Assembly: GCF_022682495.2 (NCBI RefSeq)
Contig: NC_071387.1
Span: 198,936,143-199,000,142, forward strand
Source of the DNA: Desmodus rotundus
Taxonomy: Eukaryota; Chordata; Mammalia; Chiroptera; Phyllostomidae
Direction of reading: 5' to 3'
Length of the DNA stretch: 64,000 bases
Part shown: one piece after another, positions 34,168-45,549 of the stretch
Layout: the number at the start of each line of letters is the position of its first letter
Numbering within the stretch: position 1 is the stretch's first letter
Notes under the pieces: model-generated
The model's database searches: none
Told to the model about the DNA's origin: nothing
Seen by the model: the letters and a program-made list of their open reading frames with translations, nothing else
Position numbers and translations under genes: made by a program

Positions 34168-34613
34168 TGTATATTAGTTACCTGGAGCTGCCATAAGAAA
34201 ATATTACAAACTGGTGACTGAAAACAACAGAAATTTATCTCACAGTTCTGGAGTTTAGAAGTCAAAATCAAGGTGTCAGCAGGTCCCTTTGAAGTCTGTA
34301 TGGGAACCCTTCCTTGCTTCTCCCCAGCTTCTGGCGGCTCCCCGGCAGTCTTTGGTTCTTGGTGTGCACTTGCGTAACTCTAATCTCTGCCTTTGTCATC
34401 ACACGGCGTTCTCCCTGCCTGTCCCTGTCTCACCGCGGCCACCTTCTTCTAAGGGCACCCAGTTAGGAGACTACCATTGCAGCATGAGCTCATCTAAACC
34501 TACCGAATTCTATCTGCAATGATTCCACTTCTAATTTAGTCCACATTCCGAGGTACTGGGGATTAGAACTTCAACAAATCTTTTTTGGGTGGGGGGAAAA
34601 ACTCAACTCACAG
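34168..34613 (-). repeat. MaLR-type solo LTR inserted into a MIR
   Basis: TGTATATTAGTTACCTGGAG, CTGCCATAAGAAAATATTAC, AACAACAGAAATTTATCTCA, CAGTTCTGGAGTTTAGAAGT, CAAGGTGTCAGCAGG is an antisense MaLR LTR. GAGTGAC lies immediately before it (34161-34167) and immediately after it (34614-34620), which reads as a target-site duplication. It is non-coding. Confidence 0.82.
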
Positions 34614-34690
34614 GAGTGACCTTAGGCAAGTTACTATCCCTGAGATTCATTTCTTCATTGCAAAATGAACATAATGACATTCCAGGATAT
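34614..34690 (+). repeat. MIR SINE, right part
   Basis: GAGTGACCTTAGGCAAGTTA, CTATCCCTGAGATTCATTTC, TTCATTGCAAAATGAACATA continues the MIR interrupted at 34167. Confidence 0.78.
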
Positions 34691-34714
34691 TAGAAGAACT
34701 AGACATATCAAGGG

Positions 34715-34880
34715 GAATATTTGGTAAAATATATAATTGTCTGACCAATATGTTGTACACCTGGAACTATTATAATACAAAATAATACTGAATGTAAACT
34801 GTAATTGAAAAAAATTAATATAATTAATATAATATAATTAATACAATATAAAATTAATATAATTAATATAATTTAAAAAT
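34715..34880 (+). mobile_element. Older L1 3' end with AT tandem tail
   Basis: ATATGTTGTACACCTGGAAC, TACAAAATAATACTGAATGT, AAACTGTAATTGAAAAAAAT is an L1-type 3' terminus. A near-identical end lies at 57970-58110. The tail has expanded into ATTAATATA units at 34815-34875. Confidence 0.75.
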
Positions 34881-34884
34881 AAGA

Positions 34885-35310
34885 TATATAAAATCTTTTA
34901 GTTTTACAGAACACAATATTTGATAAAATACTATATCCAAAATTTGTAGATAACTATTAAACTTAATAAGAGAGAAATGAATAACCCAATTTTAAAAAGG
35001 ATAAAATATATGAACAGATCTCTTATCAAAGAAGATGTATACAAAGGCTAATAAAGACATAAAAATGCTCAACATAATTTTCCATTATGGAAATGCAAGT
35101 TAAAAGAACAATATACCTATTAAAATGTATAAAATCCAAAAAATGACAGTATTAATTGCTGATCAACTTGCAAAGAACAGGAACTCTCTTTCATTGCTGG
35201 TGGAGTGTAAAATGGTACAGACACTTTGGAAGACAGTATGGAAAGTTCTTAAGAAGCTAAACTTGGTCTTAACATATGATCCAGTAATCACACTGTGTTA
35301 TGAATGAATG
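34885..35310 (+). mobile_element. Ancient L1 ORF2 fragment (sense)
   Basis: ATAACCCAATTTTAAAAAGG, GCTCAACATAATTTTCCATT, GCTGGTGGAGTGTAAAATGG, ACTTTGGAAGACAGTATGGA is the late ORF2 region, decayed. Confidence 0.82.
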
Positions 35311-35311
35311 A

Positions 35312-35640
35312 AACCACCTCACTGAATGGATGGAAAGGGAACTGACCTAAGTAACTTTGTAAATGAGTAGATTCTGTAAGACTAAAAGCAAAAAGATCTG
35401 TACGTAAACACTGTACTCCAGGTGATAAAGCTTTCCCATAGGGTGCAGGTTAACATTTCTGAAACCACTCTCCATGTATACTGGAAGTGAACAATTAAGT
35501 AAATGCGTGGCTGATGACAGAAGCCAGGTTTCCCACTGTTTGAAGGGGGGTTACAGACAAGCAAAGCAATGATCCCTTAATAATGAATGGGAGCTGGACA
35601 CATCAGTACGGATGTATGCTTACCTTCAAATATAGAAGGA
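35312..35640. other. Intergenic between L1 fragments
   Basis: Nothing recognised. A 60-codon minus frame lies here without content. Confidence 0.4.
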
Positions 35641-35644
35641 TATG

Positions 35645-36350
35645 GATACACCTGATAAGGGGTTAATATCTAAAATTTATAAACAACTCACACTACTATA
35701 AAAACAAACAATCCAATTAAAAAATGGGCAAAGGAACTGAATAAACATTTCTTCAAAGAAGACATACAGAAGGCCAAAAGAAATATGAAAATATGCTCAT
35801 CACTAATCATTAGAGAAACGCAAATTAAACCCACAATGAGGTATCACCTCACACTTGTCAGAACGGCTATGGTCAATAAATCAACAAATAACAAGTGCTG
35901 GCAAGGATGTGGAGAAAGGGGAACCCTCATGCATTGCTGATAGGAATGCAGACTGGTGCAGCCACTGTGGAAAGCAGCATGGAATTTCCTCAAAATATTA
36001 AAAATGGATCTGCCTTATGACCCCACATTTCCACTTCTGGGGATTTAGCCAAAAACCCAAAACACTAATTCAGAAAGAAATAAATTAAGTGCCCACAACC
36101 TTAGGTTATGCAAATAACCTAAGTGCCCATCAATAGATGAGTGGATTAAAAAAAAAAAAAGTAAATCCTAAAAGTTCTTATCACAAGAAAAAAAGTTTGT
36201 AACTATGTGTCATGATGGATGTTAAAAATAAGCTTACTGTGGTGATCATTTCCCAATATATACAATATATAAAATCATGACGTTGTACAACTGAAACTAT
36301 TATAATGTTATGTATCAATTATATCTTAATAAAAAACAATCCCCACACTC
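35645..36350 (+). mobile_element. L1M 3' part: ORF2 end and 3' UTR
   Basis: GATAAGGGGTTAATATCTAA, ATTTCTTCAAAGAAGACATA, AATGAGGTATCACCTCACAC, GTGCTGGCAAGGATGTGGAG, then a UTR with GGTGATCATTTCCCAATATA and TATCAATTATATCTTAATAA. The L1M order is preserved. Frames are broken. Confidence 0.92.
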
Positions 36351-36371
36351 AAAAAAATATAAAGAAGGATA

Positions 36372-36476
36372 TGGGTGGGGAAAAAGTAGGTTTACAGTTG
36401 TTTGTATAGAAATAATATAATAATTAATAAATAATAATAATGTAAGCCTACTTTTGCCCCACCCTGTACATAGAAA
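36372..36476. mobile_element. Short MITE with CAGGGTGGGGCAAAAGTAGG ends (copy 1)
   Basis: The left end GGGTGGGGAAAAAGTAGGTT and the right end GCCTACTTTTGCCCCACCCT are inverted repeats around an AT-rich centre (TAATTAATAAATAATAATAA). TA lies at both outer borders, as expected for Tc1/mariner targets. The same element occurs at 59234-59351. Copy 1 lacks the stretch with TTTGCATACTTACAACTG. Confidence 0.85.
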
Positions 36477-36482
36477 AATTTA

Positions 36483-37225
36483 TGGCTACGTGTATATACA
36501 ATATTAGCATTGCTGAGAGGGCCCCGAAGGAGCAATACCCCAAGAGCAATGAGCACATGTGAGTACCGTAATTCTTGTTTCTAATAGCACTCTCCATTTA
36601 AAGGAACCAGGCTCCTTAGAGATATGGTTGATTCAGGGCAAAAGCAGGATCTATACAAGATAACCTAGGAATACCCTGCAATGCCAGAAAATAAAAGAAT
36701 GCTTTAAGAAAATGAAAGAAAAGAAGGATGTGAAGATCTGTCAAAGGGACATATAAAGCAAAAGAACTCCTGATGGCCAACCTAAAACAATTTGAACAAA
36801 AAATGAATCAAGTAGTATTGGATTATCACTCCAAGTATAAATAAATATTCATGAGCCCATAGTGATACTAATAAACACTTGGATACATAAGGAAATGGGG
36901 AGGGGTGACAAATGTCCTGTATAGAAGAATTCCAAATAATTTATGTAGGTAATCTGCCCTCAAGGAAGTGGAGGTTAGCTCTTCATTCTTCAAGCATAGG
37001 GCACACAAAGTAACTTCCTTCAGAAGAATACCGCATGGAGTGGGGGAGGGGAATGAATAACTACAGCGCGAAAAGCGGACAAACACTCCGTCAGCCCGGA
37101 GATCAACGGGAACATCGACAGAGATGAGTCAGTCATGTTGATAGTGTGTACTCTGGACATATGGAACTCTGTACTACCTCTGCAACTTCTCTGTAAATCT
37201 CAAACTGTCCGAAAATAAAACGTGT
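36483..37225 (+). mobile_element. Ancient L1M-type 3' UTR
   Basis: GAGAGGGCCCCGAAGGAGCA, TTGATTCAGGGCAAAAGCAG, TGTAGTA-like TAGTATTGGATTATCACTCC, ATGAGCCCATAGTGATACTA, GAATTCCAAATAATTTATGT and CTGCCCTCAAGGAAGTGGAG match the long 3' UTR of an old L1M group. It is non-coding, and adjacent open frames come from it. Confidence 0.75.
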
Positions 37226-37479
37226 ATTAGAAAATATTCTGATATTTAGTAGGCTCAATATTGTTAGAAACTATATTATCATTAGTAGTGGTATCAGTTA
37301 CGGGAAAGAAAGCAAAGAAAAGTATTTCCCCTGCTCCGCTCACCAAATGCATTAAACACACACCCCGCGCATTCACACCCTTACTTCTGTCTAATAGTAG
37401 TGTCAGCTTCAGTAGGCATGTTTACTCACCATGATGATTCCCATTGCTGAGCCCTGACAGGAGGCTGAGTGCTCCACGT

Positions 37480-37655
37480 GAACTCTTTTATCTACTACTC
37501 AAAAACCCCTATTGGGTTTGTATTATTATTGTCCCAGCTTTACAGATGGGAAGGAGTAAACTCAGAGAGGTGAACAGAAACTTCAAGAGGCTATGCAAAT
37601 TGCCTAAGGACTACACAGCTATTAAGTGAAAAATTTCAAGCCCAAGTACTATGTT
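37480..37655 (-). repeat. MIR SINE (antisense)
   Basis: TTGTATTATTATTGTCCCAG, CTTTACAGATGGGAAGGAGT, TGCCTAAGGACTACACAGCT, ATTAAGTGAAAAATTTCAAG. Confidence 0.87.
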
Positions 37656-37659
37656 GTCA

Positions 37660-38865
37660 GCACCTAAACTCTTAAGTGGTCTGCGTAATTGTCTCCTATG
37701 CACGTGGGTACGCCGACCCGCACCATACACATGCGTACTACATTGTCTGTGTTCTCCCTCTCTCTCCTACTGTCAGGACCAACATGCTGCTCCAGCCACT
37801 TCTTTTCTTTCTGCAAATATTCAGATACATGCAGAATAAAATGCATCAGATTATCCCAGGACACCGGACCTTGCCCGAGCCCTCAGTGCTGTGACTCAAG
37901 TCCATTTCCCTGCTATTAAATGTGCAATGAGGTAATATTTAAATTCTAGATGAAAAATAATTCAGCAGACAGAGCCATTGTGTCCGGCCTCTTTTTCACA
38001 CCCTGATTTCCCACTCAGTCCTCTAACTCGCCAAAGCAAAAACAATGAGGAGGAAACCTTATTTCCTTTAGACAGGCGAGTTTATAGTCTAGCTCACTTC
38101 TGGCTTCATGTTAAAACAAGAGCACGGTTAGTGGAGGTAAGGATTTTCTGTTCCCAGTGTTTATAAATCAAAAGCAATCTTGTTTACTTTTCTACAATTA
38201 GGACATAAGCCAGTGCATGCCAGGCTAACTGGCTCAGCTCCCCATGAGTGTGGCTGCTCTTTGCTCCAGAACTGGGGTGCTGAGTGCCTTTGTCTGGGCC
38301 TGTGGCATAAATAGAACAAAAGAAAAAATTTTCCTGAGAGAAAACCTTGAAAACCAAGGAATGATAACCTTTTCACACACCGAGGGGCCGAGAGGGGCAG
38401 TGGTAGAAGAGCAAACAAACCCACGTCCTTCCTTGGGTTTTCCTGTCTTCAAAGGGATTGAGGGCCCACATGAATTTCTTCCCAGGCACTGCCAGACAGT
38501 GTTAAAATTACCCAGCAAGCTCCCCGTACAACAAGGTAGCCAGTTTCTTAGTTTACTTCCCCAGTAGGCAACAAATGTCCTAACCTGGGAGCTCCTATAT
38601 CCAACTACGAGAAACCTTGTCAAGAGTGTAGAGAACATAAAGGACCATATGCGTATCCTCTAGGGTTGCTGCCCACTTGACGAGGGGCAGCCTGGGAGAG
38701 AGCAGCATCTGTGCCATAGGAAGGGTACACAGGAAATAGGCATTCTCCCCTTTGTACTCAGTGGGTGCCCCATTTTCCTCCCAGCCCCTCAGTAGCCTTC
38801 CCTAATTAAACCTAAATGCTGAACAATTGCTGTCCTTTAGCTACTACTAATAAGTGACATAGTCA
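37660..38865. other. Intergenic; overlapping chance frames
   Basis: Frames of 62-134 codons overlap on both strands here, the longest on the minus strand at 38234-38638. None shows a domain, splice context or codon pattern I can support. No repeats are recognised. Confidence 0.4.
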
Positions 38866-38869
38866 CATA

Positions 38870-39090
38870 GTCCCCTCCATTAGTTTGTACTTCCTTCTCC
38901 ACTCTGCTTGCTCTGAGAGCACTTTGCTTTCCCGTTGCTGCCTTAGTACCCTCAACCTTGTAGCATGGCGTGGGGTGTCCACATAAGTATCTCTCACTAG
39001 ACTGTAAGTCCTTTAATAGAAGTGGTTCTCTGCCCTTCCTGCACGGGGCCTTGCATCTTGCTCAGAAGTGCTGTTGAACATAAGTTTTCA
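38870..39090 (+). repeat. L2 LINE, 3' part
   Basis: TCTCACTAGACTGTAAGTCC, GCCCTTCCTGCACGGGGCCT and an L2-like lead-in. Confidence 0.65.
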
Positions 39091-39094
39091 ATGC

Positions 39095-39540
39095 TTTCAT
39101 AAGCCTTTTTCATATAATATGTCCATAAATTCTTCATAGACCAGATGCTGCTGTTTCTTTGTACACACCTCTCCTCAGCATACAGTCCCCCATACAGTTC
39201 CTCCCATCTACCTACACACCCATAAGCACCCACGCACAGTTATCAACCAATTGTGGTTTAAGCAGTCATCAACCAATTAACTAATAAATATTTCATGAGA
39301 TGTACTCAGTAAGACTCCAGCCTGTTGCTCATCAATATGTATGATCTTTCTGACCTATATGCATTTAAATAATAAAGAAAACAAGAATACCAGCAACCAA
39401 AATATCAAGTAGAGAAGAGGATAAAGACTACACTGTCTTATACCTGGGACTCTGGGAAGCAATCCTAATATTAATTCCATAAAAGAATAGTGAATGCAAA
39501 TATATATTCTAACAACCCTCAATTAAAGCCATCCTGCATT
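39095..39540. other. Intergenic, nothing recognised
   Basis: AT-rich, apparently single copy. Confidence 0.4.
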
Positions 39541-40090
39541 GGTATTCTTTAAAAAATATTTATTGAATGTCTACTATGAACCACAGAATATACCAGAAGC
39601 TAGAAATAAATACCTTGTGCCTTTGGAGCTTATATTCTATAATAAGTGGAAAAGAAAGGAAGGGAAAGGAAGGAAGGAAGGAAGGAAGGAAGGAAGGAAG
39701 GGAGGGAGGAAGGAAGAGAGAAAGGAAGGAAGGATGGAAGGAAGGGAGGGAGGGAGGAAGGAAGCCAGGTTATGAGCAGTGTAGGAAGGAAAATATAGTA
39801 AGGATGTCAGCAGCTAGAGGAAGGAGCCCTGTGGATGGCCAGGGCAGGCTTTTGTGATGAAGTGATACCTTAGCAGGGAGCTGATATAGTGAGAGCTGAG
39901 TCAGGTGGCTGCACGGTGGAAAGGCACTTTAGGAAGAAGAAATGGGAAATGCAGAGAAGTTTAGATGGGAACATAGCTAGTACATTTCAGCAACAGCAAT
40001 GGAGCCAGCGTGGATGGGGAGGAGAGACAGTGGGAAAGAGACAAATGGGAACCTGAGGGCATAGGGCCTTGCATAATGAATGATCCTTTA
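39541..40090 (+). repeat. Old interspersed repeat (family not assigned)
   Basis: AATATTTATTGAATGTCTAC, TATGAACCACAGAATATACC, then after a GGAA tract a body with GGCTTTTGTGATGAAGTGAT and TAGGGCCTTGCATAATGAAT. A related start occurs at 43685. The outline is a frequent placental repeat ('TATTTATTGAGCACCTACTATGTGCCAGGCA…'). Confidence 0.6.
39650..39775. repeat. (GGAA)n / (GGGA)n microsatellite
   Basis: Repeated GGAA units with GGGA interruptions. The K/R/E/G-rich open frames over it are artefacts of the repeat. Confidence 0.96.
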
Positions 40091-40239
40091 GAAACTGGTG
40101 TTAATGGTATCCCTCCGCAAAAGGGAAAGGCTTAAAATCAAGTAAGTTCAAAGGAGGAAGGGAGGTGAAAAGGAGAGAAAGAAAAAATTCATTAGGCTAC
40201 ATCTAGATTTGTTTCTTTGTTCTTAGTGGCTGTGCTAAT

Positions 40240-41580
40240 TTAGTTTTAGGAAGGAACCTGCTCAAGTCGCTCACTCTTATTGTCATAAGAGTCATCATAT
40301 TGTCCTTTTTTCTGTCACCACCTGAGTGATCTATACTCACTGCTTCCATGCCTTCACTTTCCCTTCATTCCTCAATCTGGAACAGTCTAAGTTCTGCTGC
40401 TATTATACCACCAACCTCCACACAAAGCTGACAAAACCGACCCCTCAACAGTCAAATCTAATGGTCCATTCCCAGTGGCATCCAACAGCTGGGACTACTC
40501 TGCAGGAACAATCGTTTGGTGGCTGATACAGCATCCTTCTTCTGTTTAGCTGTGGTTTTACTCACCTCTCCTGCTACTACTCACCCTCTTTCCTTGAGTC
40601 CTCTTTCTCCACCTATTCAATTGTTGGTACTGCTCAGATTCCTATGCTGGAGAACCTTCTCACTTTAATTATTCTTCCTGGCAAGCCCACCCATTCCCTT
40701 TGCTTCTTCCACCTGCACATCAAACTTCTACTTCAGACAGCTCACTAGACACTCTGGCTGGGTAACTAATATACGAATATCTCCTTTTTACCACGCCAAA
40801 AAATAACCAAAACCAATATACTAGGCACTACATTTCACAGTTGCCCAAACAAGAAACCTCAAAGTCATCTTCTCCATCATGACAATAGCTACTCCCCCAT
40901 CCCAGATATTCTACCTCCGAGCATCTCTCTAACATCCCCCTTCCTCGCCAGCTCTCATGTTACCACCTTACTTCTGATTCTCTTCATCTCTGGTCCCAGT
41001 TATTTGCAAACTCTCCTGACTGGTTTGCCCTCTCCATTCTATCCCCCTTCAACACAACCACATTGCTGCCCCTGCAGTCTTTCTCAAACCCAAATCTTAC
41101 CATGTTTCTCTCACCTTGCCCGAGTCTTCCTTTTAATTTTCCTTTCTCATCCTGAGTACCCCACACTTTATAGCAAACTGTAGTTCCCACTCTAGATTTC
41201 CTGGCCATTCCCTCAGCGGACTAAGAACTTTCACACTTTGCACCATACTTCACCTGGAACGTTCCTCCCCAAAACTCTGACCTGTTCCACACATCCGACT
41301 CAAATCCCCCGTCTTTATGAACCTTCAGCAACATCCCCATGTGTGTTTCATCTTCATGCGAGAATTACTCTCCTCCCGTATGTTAGCGTGACACTTCCCA
41401 TGTGTCACTATTGTAGCCCTTACCATATTTTATCATAATGTGTTTATCACATGGCTCTCTGCCCGACTATAATGTGAGTCCTTTAAGGTCAGAAACTCCA
41501 TACTCTTCACTTTTATATACCAAGTACTAGGCAGAGTAAAATATATAAAAAGATGCTTAATAAATATTTCTTGATTAAAA
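40240..41580 (+). mobile_element. Long L2 LINE remnant
   Basis: L2 3' region over more than 1 kb: GTCCCAGTTATTTGCAAACT, CATTGCTGCCCCTGCAGTCT, GAACGTTCCTCCCCAAAACT, ATGAACCTTCAGCAACATCC, ACTATAATGTGAGTCCTTTA, GATGCTTAATAAATATTTCT. It is ancient and without an intact frame. The first 400 bases are the least certain. Confidence 0.8.
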
Positions 41581-41645
41581 AAGAGAATAGTAAATGAGAT
41601 GAAAATGGGTAAGTCTCAAAGCAGAGATAGAAAATGGGAAAAATC

Positions 41646-41850
41646 GCCCTGGCTGGTGTGGCTCAGTGGGTTGAGTGCTGGCCTGCAAACAAAAGGGCTT
41701 CGGGTTCGATTCCCAGTCAGGGCATATGCCTGGGTTGTGGGCCAGGTTCCCAGCAAGGGGCACATAGGAGGCAACCACATACTGATGTTTCTCTCCCTCT
41801 TTCTCTCTCCTCTCCCCTCTGTCTACACATAAATAAACACAATATTTTTT
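41646..41850 (+). mobile_element. VES SINE (bat tRNA-derived SINE)
   Basis: This is a pol III-type SINE. The head is GCCCTGGCTGGTGTGGCTCA with A box GTGGCTCAGTGGG, then B box GGTTCGATTCCC, then CAGGGCATATGCCTGGGTTG, the TGATGTTTCTCTCCCTCTTT pyrimidine stretch, and an AAATAAACACAAT tail. It is flanked by a 15-base near-identical duplication: AAAATGGGAAAAATC at 41631-41645 and AAAATAGGAGAAATC at 41851-41865 (13 of 15). VES is characteristic of bats and is the main taxonomic marker in the window. Confidence 0.95.
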
Positions 41851-41865
41851 AAAATAGGAGAAATC

Positions 41866-42565
41866 AAGATGGCAAAAAGATTTGCAAAGTCAGCAGAGAG
41901 AAAATCATCACACAATATTAAAGCCAAAGCTAACTTTTGTAATCTTCTATAATGATCTAACTTAACAAATAATAGGACTGGAATTCGGAATACTTAAGTA
42001 GCAAATAATTAGAAGAGCTTGAACTCAAGATTCAGCATTTGGTCTACAGTTCTTAGGGAACAACACAAACCACAAAGTACCCCTAGAGCATCCCGCTCGC
42101 CTGTACATCATGCCTCTCCAACTGAGATGGAAAAAAGGTCTGAGCAATATTAATGCAGCATCAAGTTCATTGAAAGTGTTATTTTCCTCTTAAAATTTTT
42201 TCATATGATGATTTTACTTCCCCTGCATATACCTTATTATGTGTTTATTGGTATGCCCCCTTTACAATTTATGGAGCATCGACCTATCATTTTACCAGAT
42301 TCTCATGGGAGTCTTTTGAATCTTTGGTTATACTCACATGTTTTTCCCTTTACTATTGCACTGCTTCCTATAACTACAAAAGGTGACAAAATATCAACCA
42401 GGCAGCTGAAAACACTGTCTGTGCTCCTGTGGTTTACATGGACGCACTGAAGCCCGTGTGTCAGGAGCACTGGGTGCTGACGCTGGCTCTGCCCATCACC
42501 AGCAGAGTGTCACCTCACCTCTGCGCCTCAGTGTGTGCATTTGACACTCTGGGAAGCTCGGCCAC
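41866..42565. other. Intergenic, no gene seen
   Basis: No confident repeat or frame. Confidence 0.4.
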
Positions 42566-42567
42566 AT

Positions 42568-42725
42568 CCATGGTGTCCAAACCTGGCTGGGCATCAAAAC
42601 TGTCTAGACGCTTTAATAAATGTTATTATCTAAATACCCCTCCTAGAACATCTCAGGGGATGAGGGCTAGAACTCGGTATTTTAAAAGCTGTCAGGTGAT
42701 TCTGGTGAGCAGTCAGGTCTGAAAA
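42568..42725 (+). repeat. MER5-like hAT-Charlie element
   Basis: GTGTCCAAACCTGGCTGGGC, CATCAAAACTGTCTAGACG, AACTCGGTATTTTAAAAGCT, GTCAGGTGATTCTGGTGAGC follows the MER5 layout with decayed ends. Confidence 0.8.
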
Positions 42726-42729
42726 TCTC

Positions 42730-43680
42730 TAAACCAAATTAGGCCTCCAATCCCTAACCGGCCCTAACGCCATGAGTAAACGGTTTCTCTTTGTGCCCAT
42801 CACCATGCATGCAAACCAGGCAGCAGACCCAGACACAGAGTTCCTCTCGTGGCCTGGAGAAAGCAGACTTGCGATGGTCACAACTAGCAAGACTTCAGAA
42901 TGAATGGAGTTGTCTACATTCTGGGCCAAGAGGACCACATGAGAGGGTGGTTTTCTTTTCTTTATTTTCCAAAGTAGGTTCTTAAGTGAAATAACTCACA
43001 TATTTTCCAGAAGAGTCTGACTGTTCTCAACAATGTAAGGGTTTATTATTATTTTCATCTGCTAACATTTCTCTTTGGACTCCAAAGCCATCTAAAATAT
43101 TGAAGAAATTCAGTGTCTTGTGTCTTATTTAACAAAATACTTAAAATAAAAAGATAAAAATAAGACCTGTAAGAATTTACTGATGCTCAGATGGCATCAA
43201 GGGGAAAACAACAAAGACACAGAGAGAAATACCTCACAATTGAAAGTTCAGACATTTTTTTCATTTTTACTTCAAAATTCAAACTAATAACATAATTGAA
43301 AAAAAGTAATGTATAAACCACAAAGCTAATCTATTAGTTAGTATAGCAAAGCACATAACATACCTTAGGAACTGTAGAACTTTAAGGCTTTTAAGGCTAC
43401 CAGGAGTTAAATAAATGCAATAAATTAATTTTAATCTTTTTTTATTTCTTTCTTTAAGTCACTGATTATGCAGTATAGGATTAACTTTAGACAAAAGGAA
43501 GTCTTTTACTGGCAACTTCCCTCCAACTCATACTGCTGGATCACCTTTTGAGTTAGTGATTTAACCAATCATAAATCCACTATTACTTAATCCAGCCTGT
43601 GGTTCTTTATTTTGTTCACAATTACATCATGAAAAACAGCCATATGTCTTTCTGAAATCATAATATTCAATACTCACTTG
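42730..43680. other. Intergenic, no gene seen
   Basis: AT-rich sequence at 43000-43680 without recognised repeats. Confidence 0.4.
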
Positions 43681-43684
43681 TTTA

Positions 43685-44055
43685 ACAGGAATTTATTGAA
43701 CACTTACTATGAGTTACACACAAAAAATGACTAAGACAGTTCCTGCCTGTTTTGAACATTCTAGAAGAGAAGACACATACACAAATAATTTTGACAGTAC
43801 ATTTAGTGTGATTCACAGTAAAATTTGACAAGGTGTCAGAGATAGCTTCCATAGCAAAAGAGGTATTTGTTCTAAGTCTTGAAAAATAAGGAGTATTTGC
43901 CCTTCAGTCAAAGGAGGAAGAGCTTCCAAGCAGAGAGAGCATGGAGTAAAGAGTGCTTGATGGTGCTTGATTCAGGAAACTCGAAGTAGCTCGGTATGGC
44001 TGGCGGAGGGGTGTCTTTGAAGGAGTGGGAGACACACCTGGGGGGATGTGGGATG
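43685..44055 (+). repeat. Old interspersed repeat, same type as 39541
   Basis: AATTTATTGAACACTTACTA, TGAGTTACAC, CATTCTAGAAGAGAAGACAC, GAAGAGCTTCCAAGCAGAGA. The family is not named. Confidence 0.6.
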
Positions 44056-44059
44056 GCTG

Positions 44060-44760
44060 AGAATAGCCGGGCAGCCTTTCCAGCAGGGCCCTGTGTTACA
44101 CTTCATGTCTTCTTTTCAATCTGGCCTCAGGGGAAGAAAATCAGTTTAAAGCCTCTGAAACATATTAGGGAATCCTCAGGAGCTTTTCCTTCTCAGTCAT
44201 ACAGAACCACTTTATCACTTGCCATTCTTTGTATTCTTGTCAAACACCACAGTCCAGAAAATCAAAGTTTGATTAATGCTTCTACATCAGTGTCCACTCC
44301 TCATGTCCTACTCCTTCCTAATTCTTCCCTGTCTCCACCACTCCTCTGCATGAGTTTTCTATTTTCTACAGAGAATTTCAAAGTCAATTAAGGTATATAT
44401 TAGGTTTCTTATTGACTGCATTAACATTCTGAAAAGAATCCGTGCCAAGTAGGTAGCTCTTGGTAGATTTTATCAATGTCAAGTTTTAGCCATACATTTA
44501 GAAATAGTTATATGCTTTCATATTTAATTAGAGTTTAATCTCTGATAGAAAAGAAACTGAGTAAAAAATATGCTTTAATTCAGTTGCTCACATTTCTTAG
44601 AAGTATGGCTGTTCAAACTTCAAGTCCTCCTTACAGGTACCACCAGCCTTTGACTGTAGTTTACATTAAGGGCAGCATTTTAGAAAGAAGTAGATGGCCT
44701 TGGAAATTCTAGGATTTTGTAAAACCAAACTTAATGCAACACTAATTTTGTACTCCAAGT
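44060..44760. other. Intergenic, no gene seen
   Basis: The 131-codon plus frame at 43996-44391 begins inside the old repeat and lacks recognisable content. Confidence 0.4.
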
Positions 44761-44763
44761 TTC

Positions 44764-44766
<3 letters not shown>

Positions 44767-44798
<32 letters not shown>
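44767..44798. repeat. (CA)n microsatellite
   Basis: A pure AC run of about 32 bases. Confidence 0.97.
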
Positions 44799-44799
<1 letters not shown>

Positions 44800-45545
44800 G
44801 TGGTCCTGAATGAATCTATCCACTCTGTTGCCGGACTCAAGAGTCAGCAAGTCCAACCAGTCAAGAAAGCACGTTTGCCTCCTCAACCTCATACATACTC
44901 CATTAAAAGTGGCCTAGGCTTTTCTGTTCCAGATTAAAAAACATGTAGAGAATTGAGAGTGAACACCTACCTCACCTAGCATGGGCTGGGCAACTTCTGT
45001 GATCCAAAACTCTCCAGCTCTGCTCGGGCAACTTTCTACGACAAAGGTCAGAAAAACTGAGCGAGCCTGTCTGGTAGGGCAGTGATTGCACCCTGAATTC
45101 ACTTTGCTTCTGGCCTTGGTGTATCTGGCCAGCTGCCTTCTTTGTTATCATCTGTTTGTGAGTGCTTTTCAATAACCCTCTTTGATAAGGTAGCTAAAAG
45201 GTTTTAGCTAAGGACATCTATAAAACTCAAATCTACCATCTTTAATAATGTTTTAATTGTTTAAAATTGCTCTAGATGAAGAAGTTATGGACTTTCTGAT
45301 TTGAAATAAGCAAATATCTTGTTTGTTTCCTAGCACCTTCTGTCTCATAACAGCTCCCTACTGCCAACAGAAAGTGATCACATCAGAACCAAATCCATCT
45401 ATCCTCAAGTAACAGACATTGGCAGACACACTACATTCTGAGACTATTTGTCAGCCTTTGGCTGGTAGAGTTTAAATTCTAGTTTACACTGGCTGTTCTG
45501 GAGATTAAAAAAACTCCACAATTGCTATGATAGGCTCTGAAGCCT
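44800..45545. other. Intergenic, nothing recognised
   Basis: No repeat or gene assigned. Confidence 0.4.
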
Positions 45546-45549
45546 AGCA

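Noticed and set aside
38234..38638. 134-codon minus-strand frame overlapping 107- and 87-codon frames
   Set aside because: Opposite-strand overlap and no recognisable protein features.
39539..39857. K/R/E/G-rich frames
   Set aside because: They are translations of the GGAA microsatellite.
41646..41720. tRNA-like A and B boxes, considered as a tRNA gene
   Set aside because: They belong to the VES SINE head; no cloverleaf closing stem or tRNA 3' end is present.
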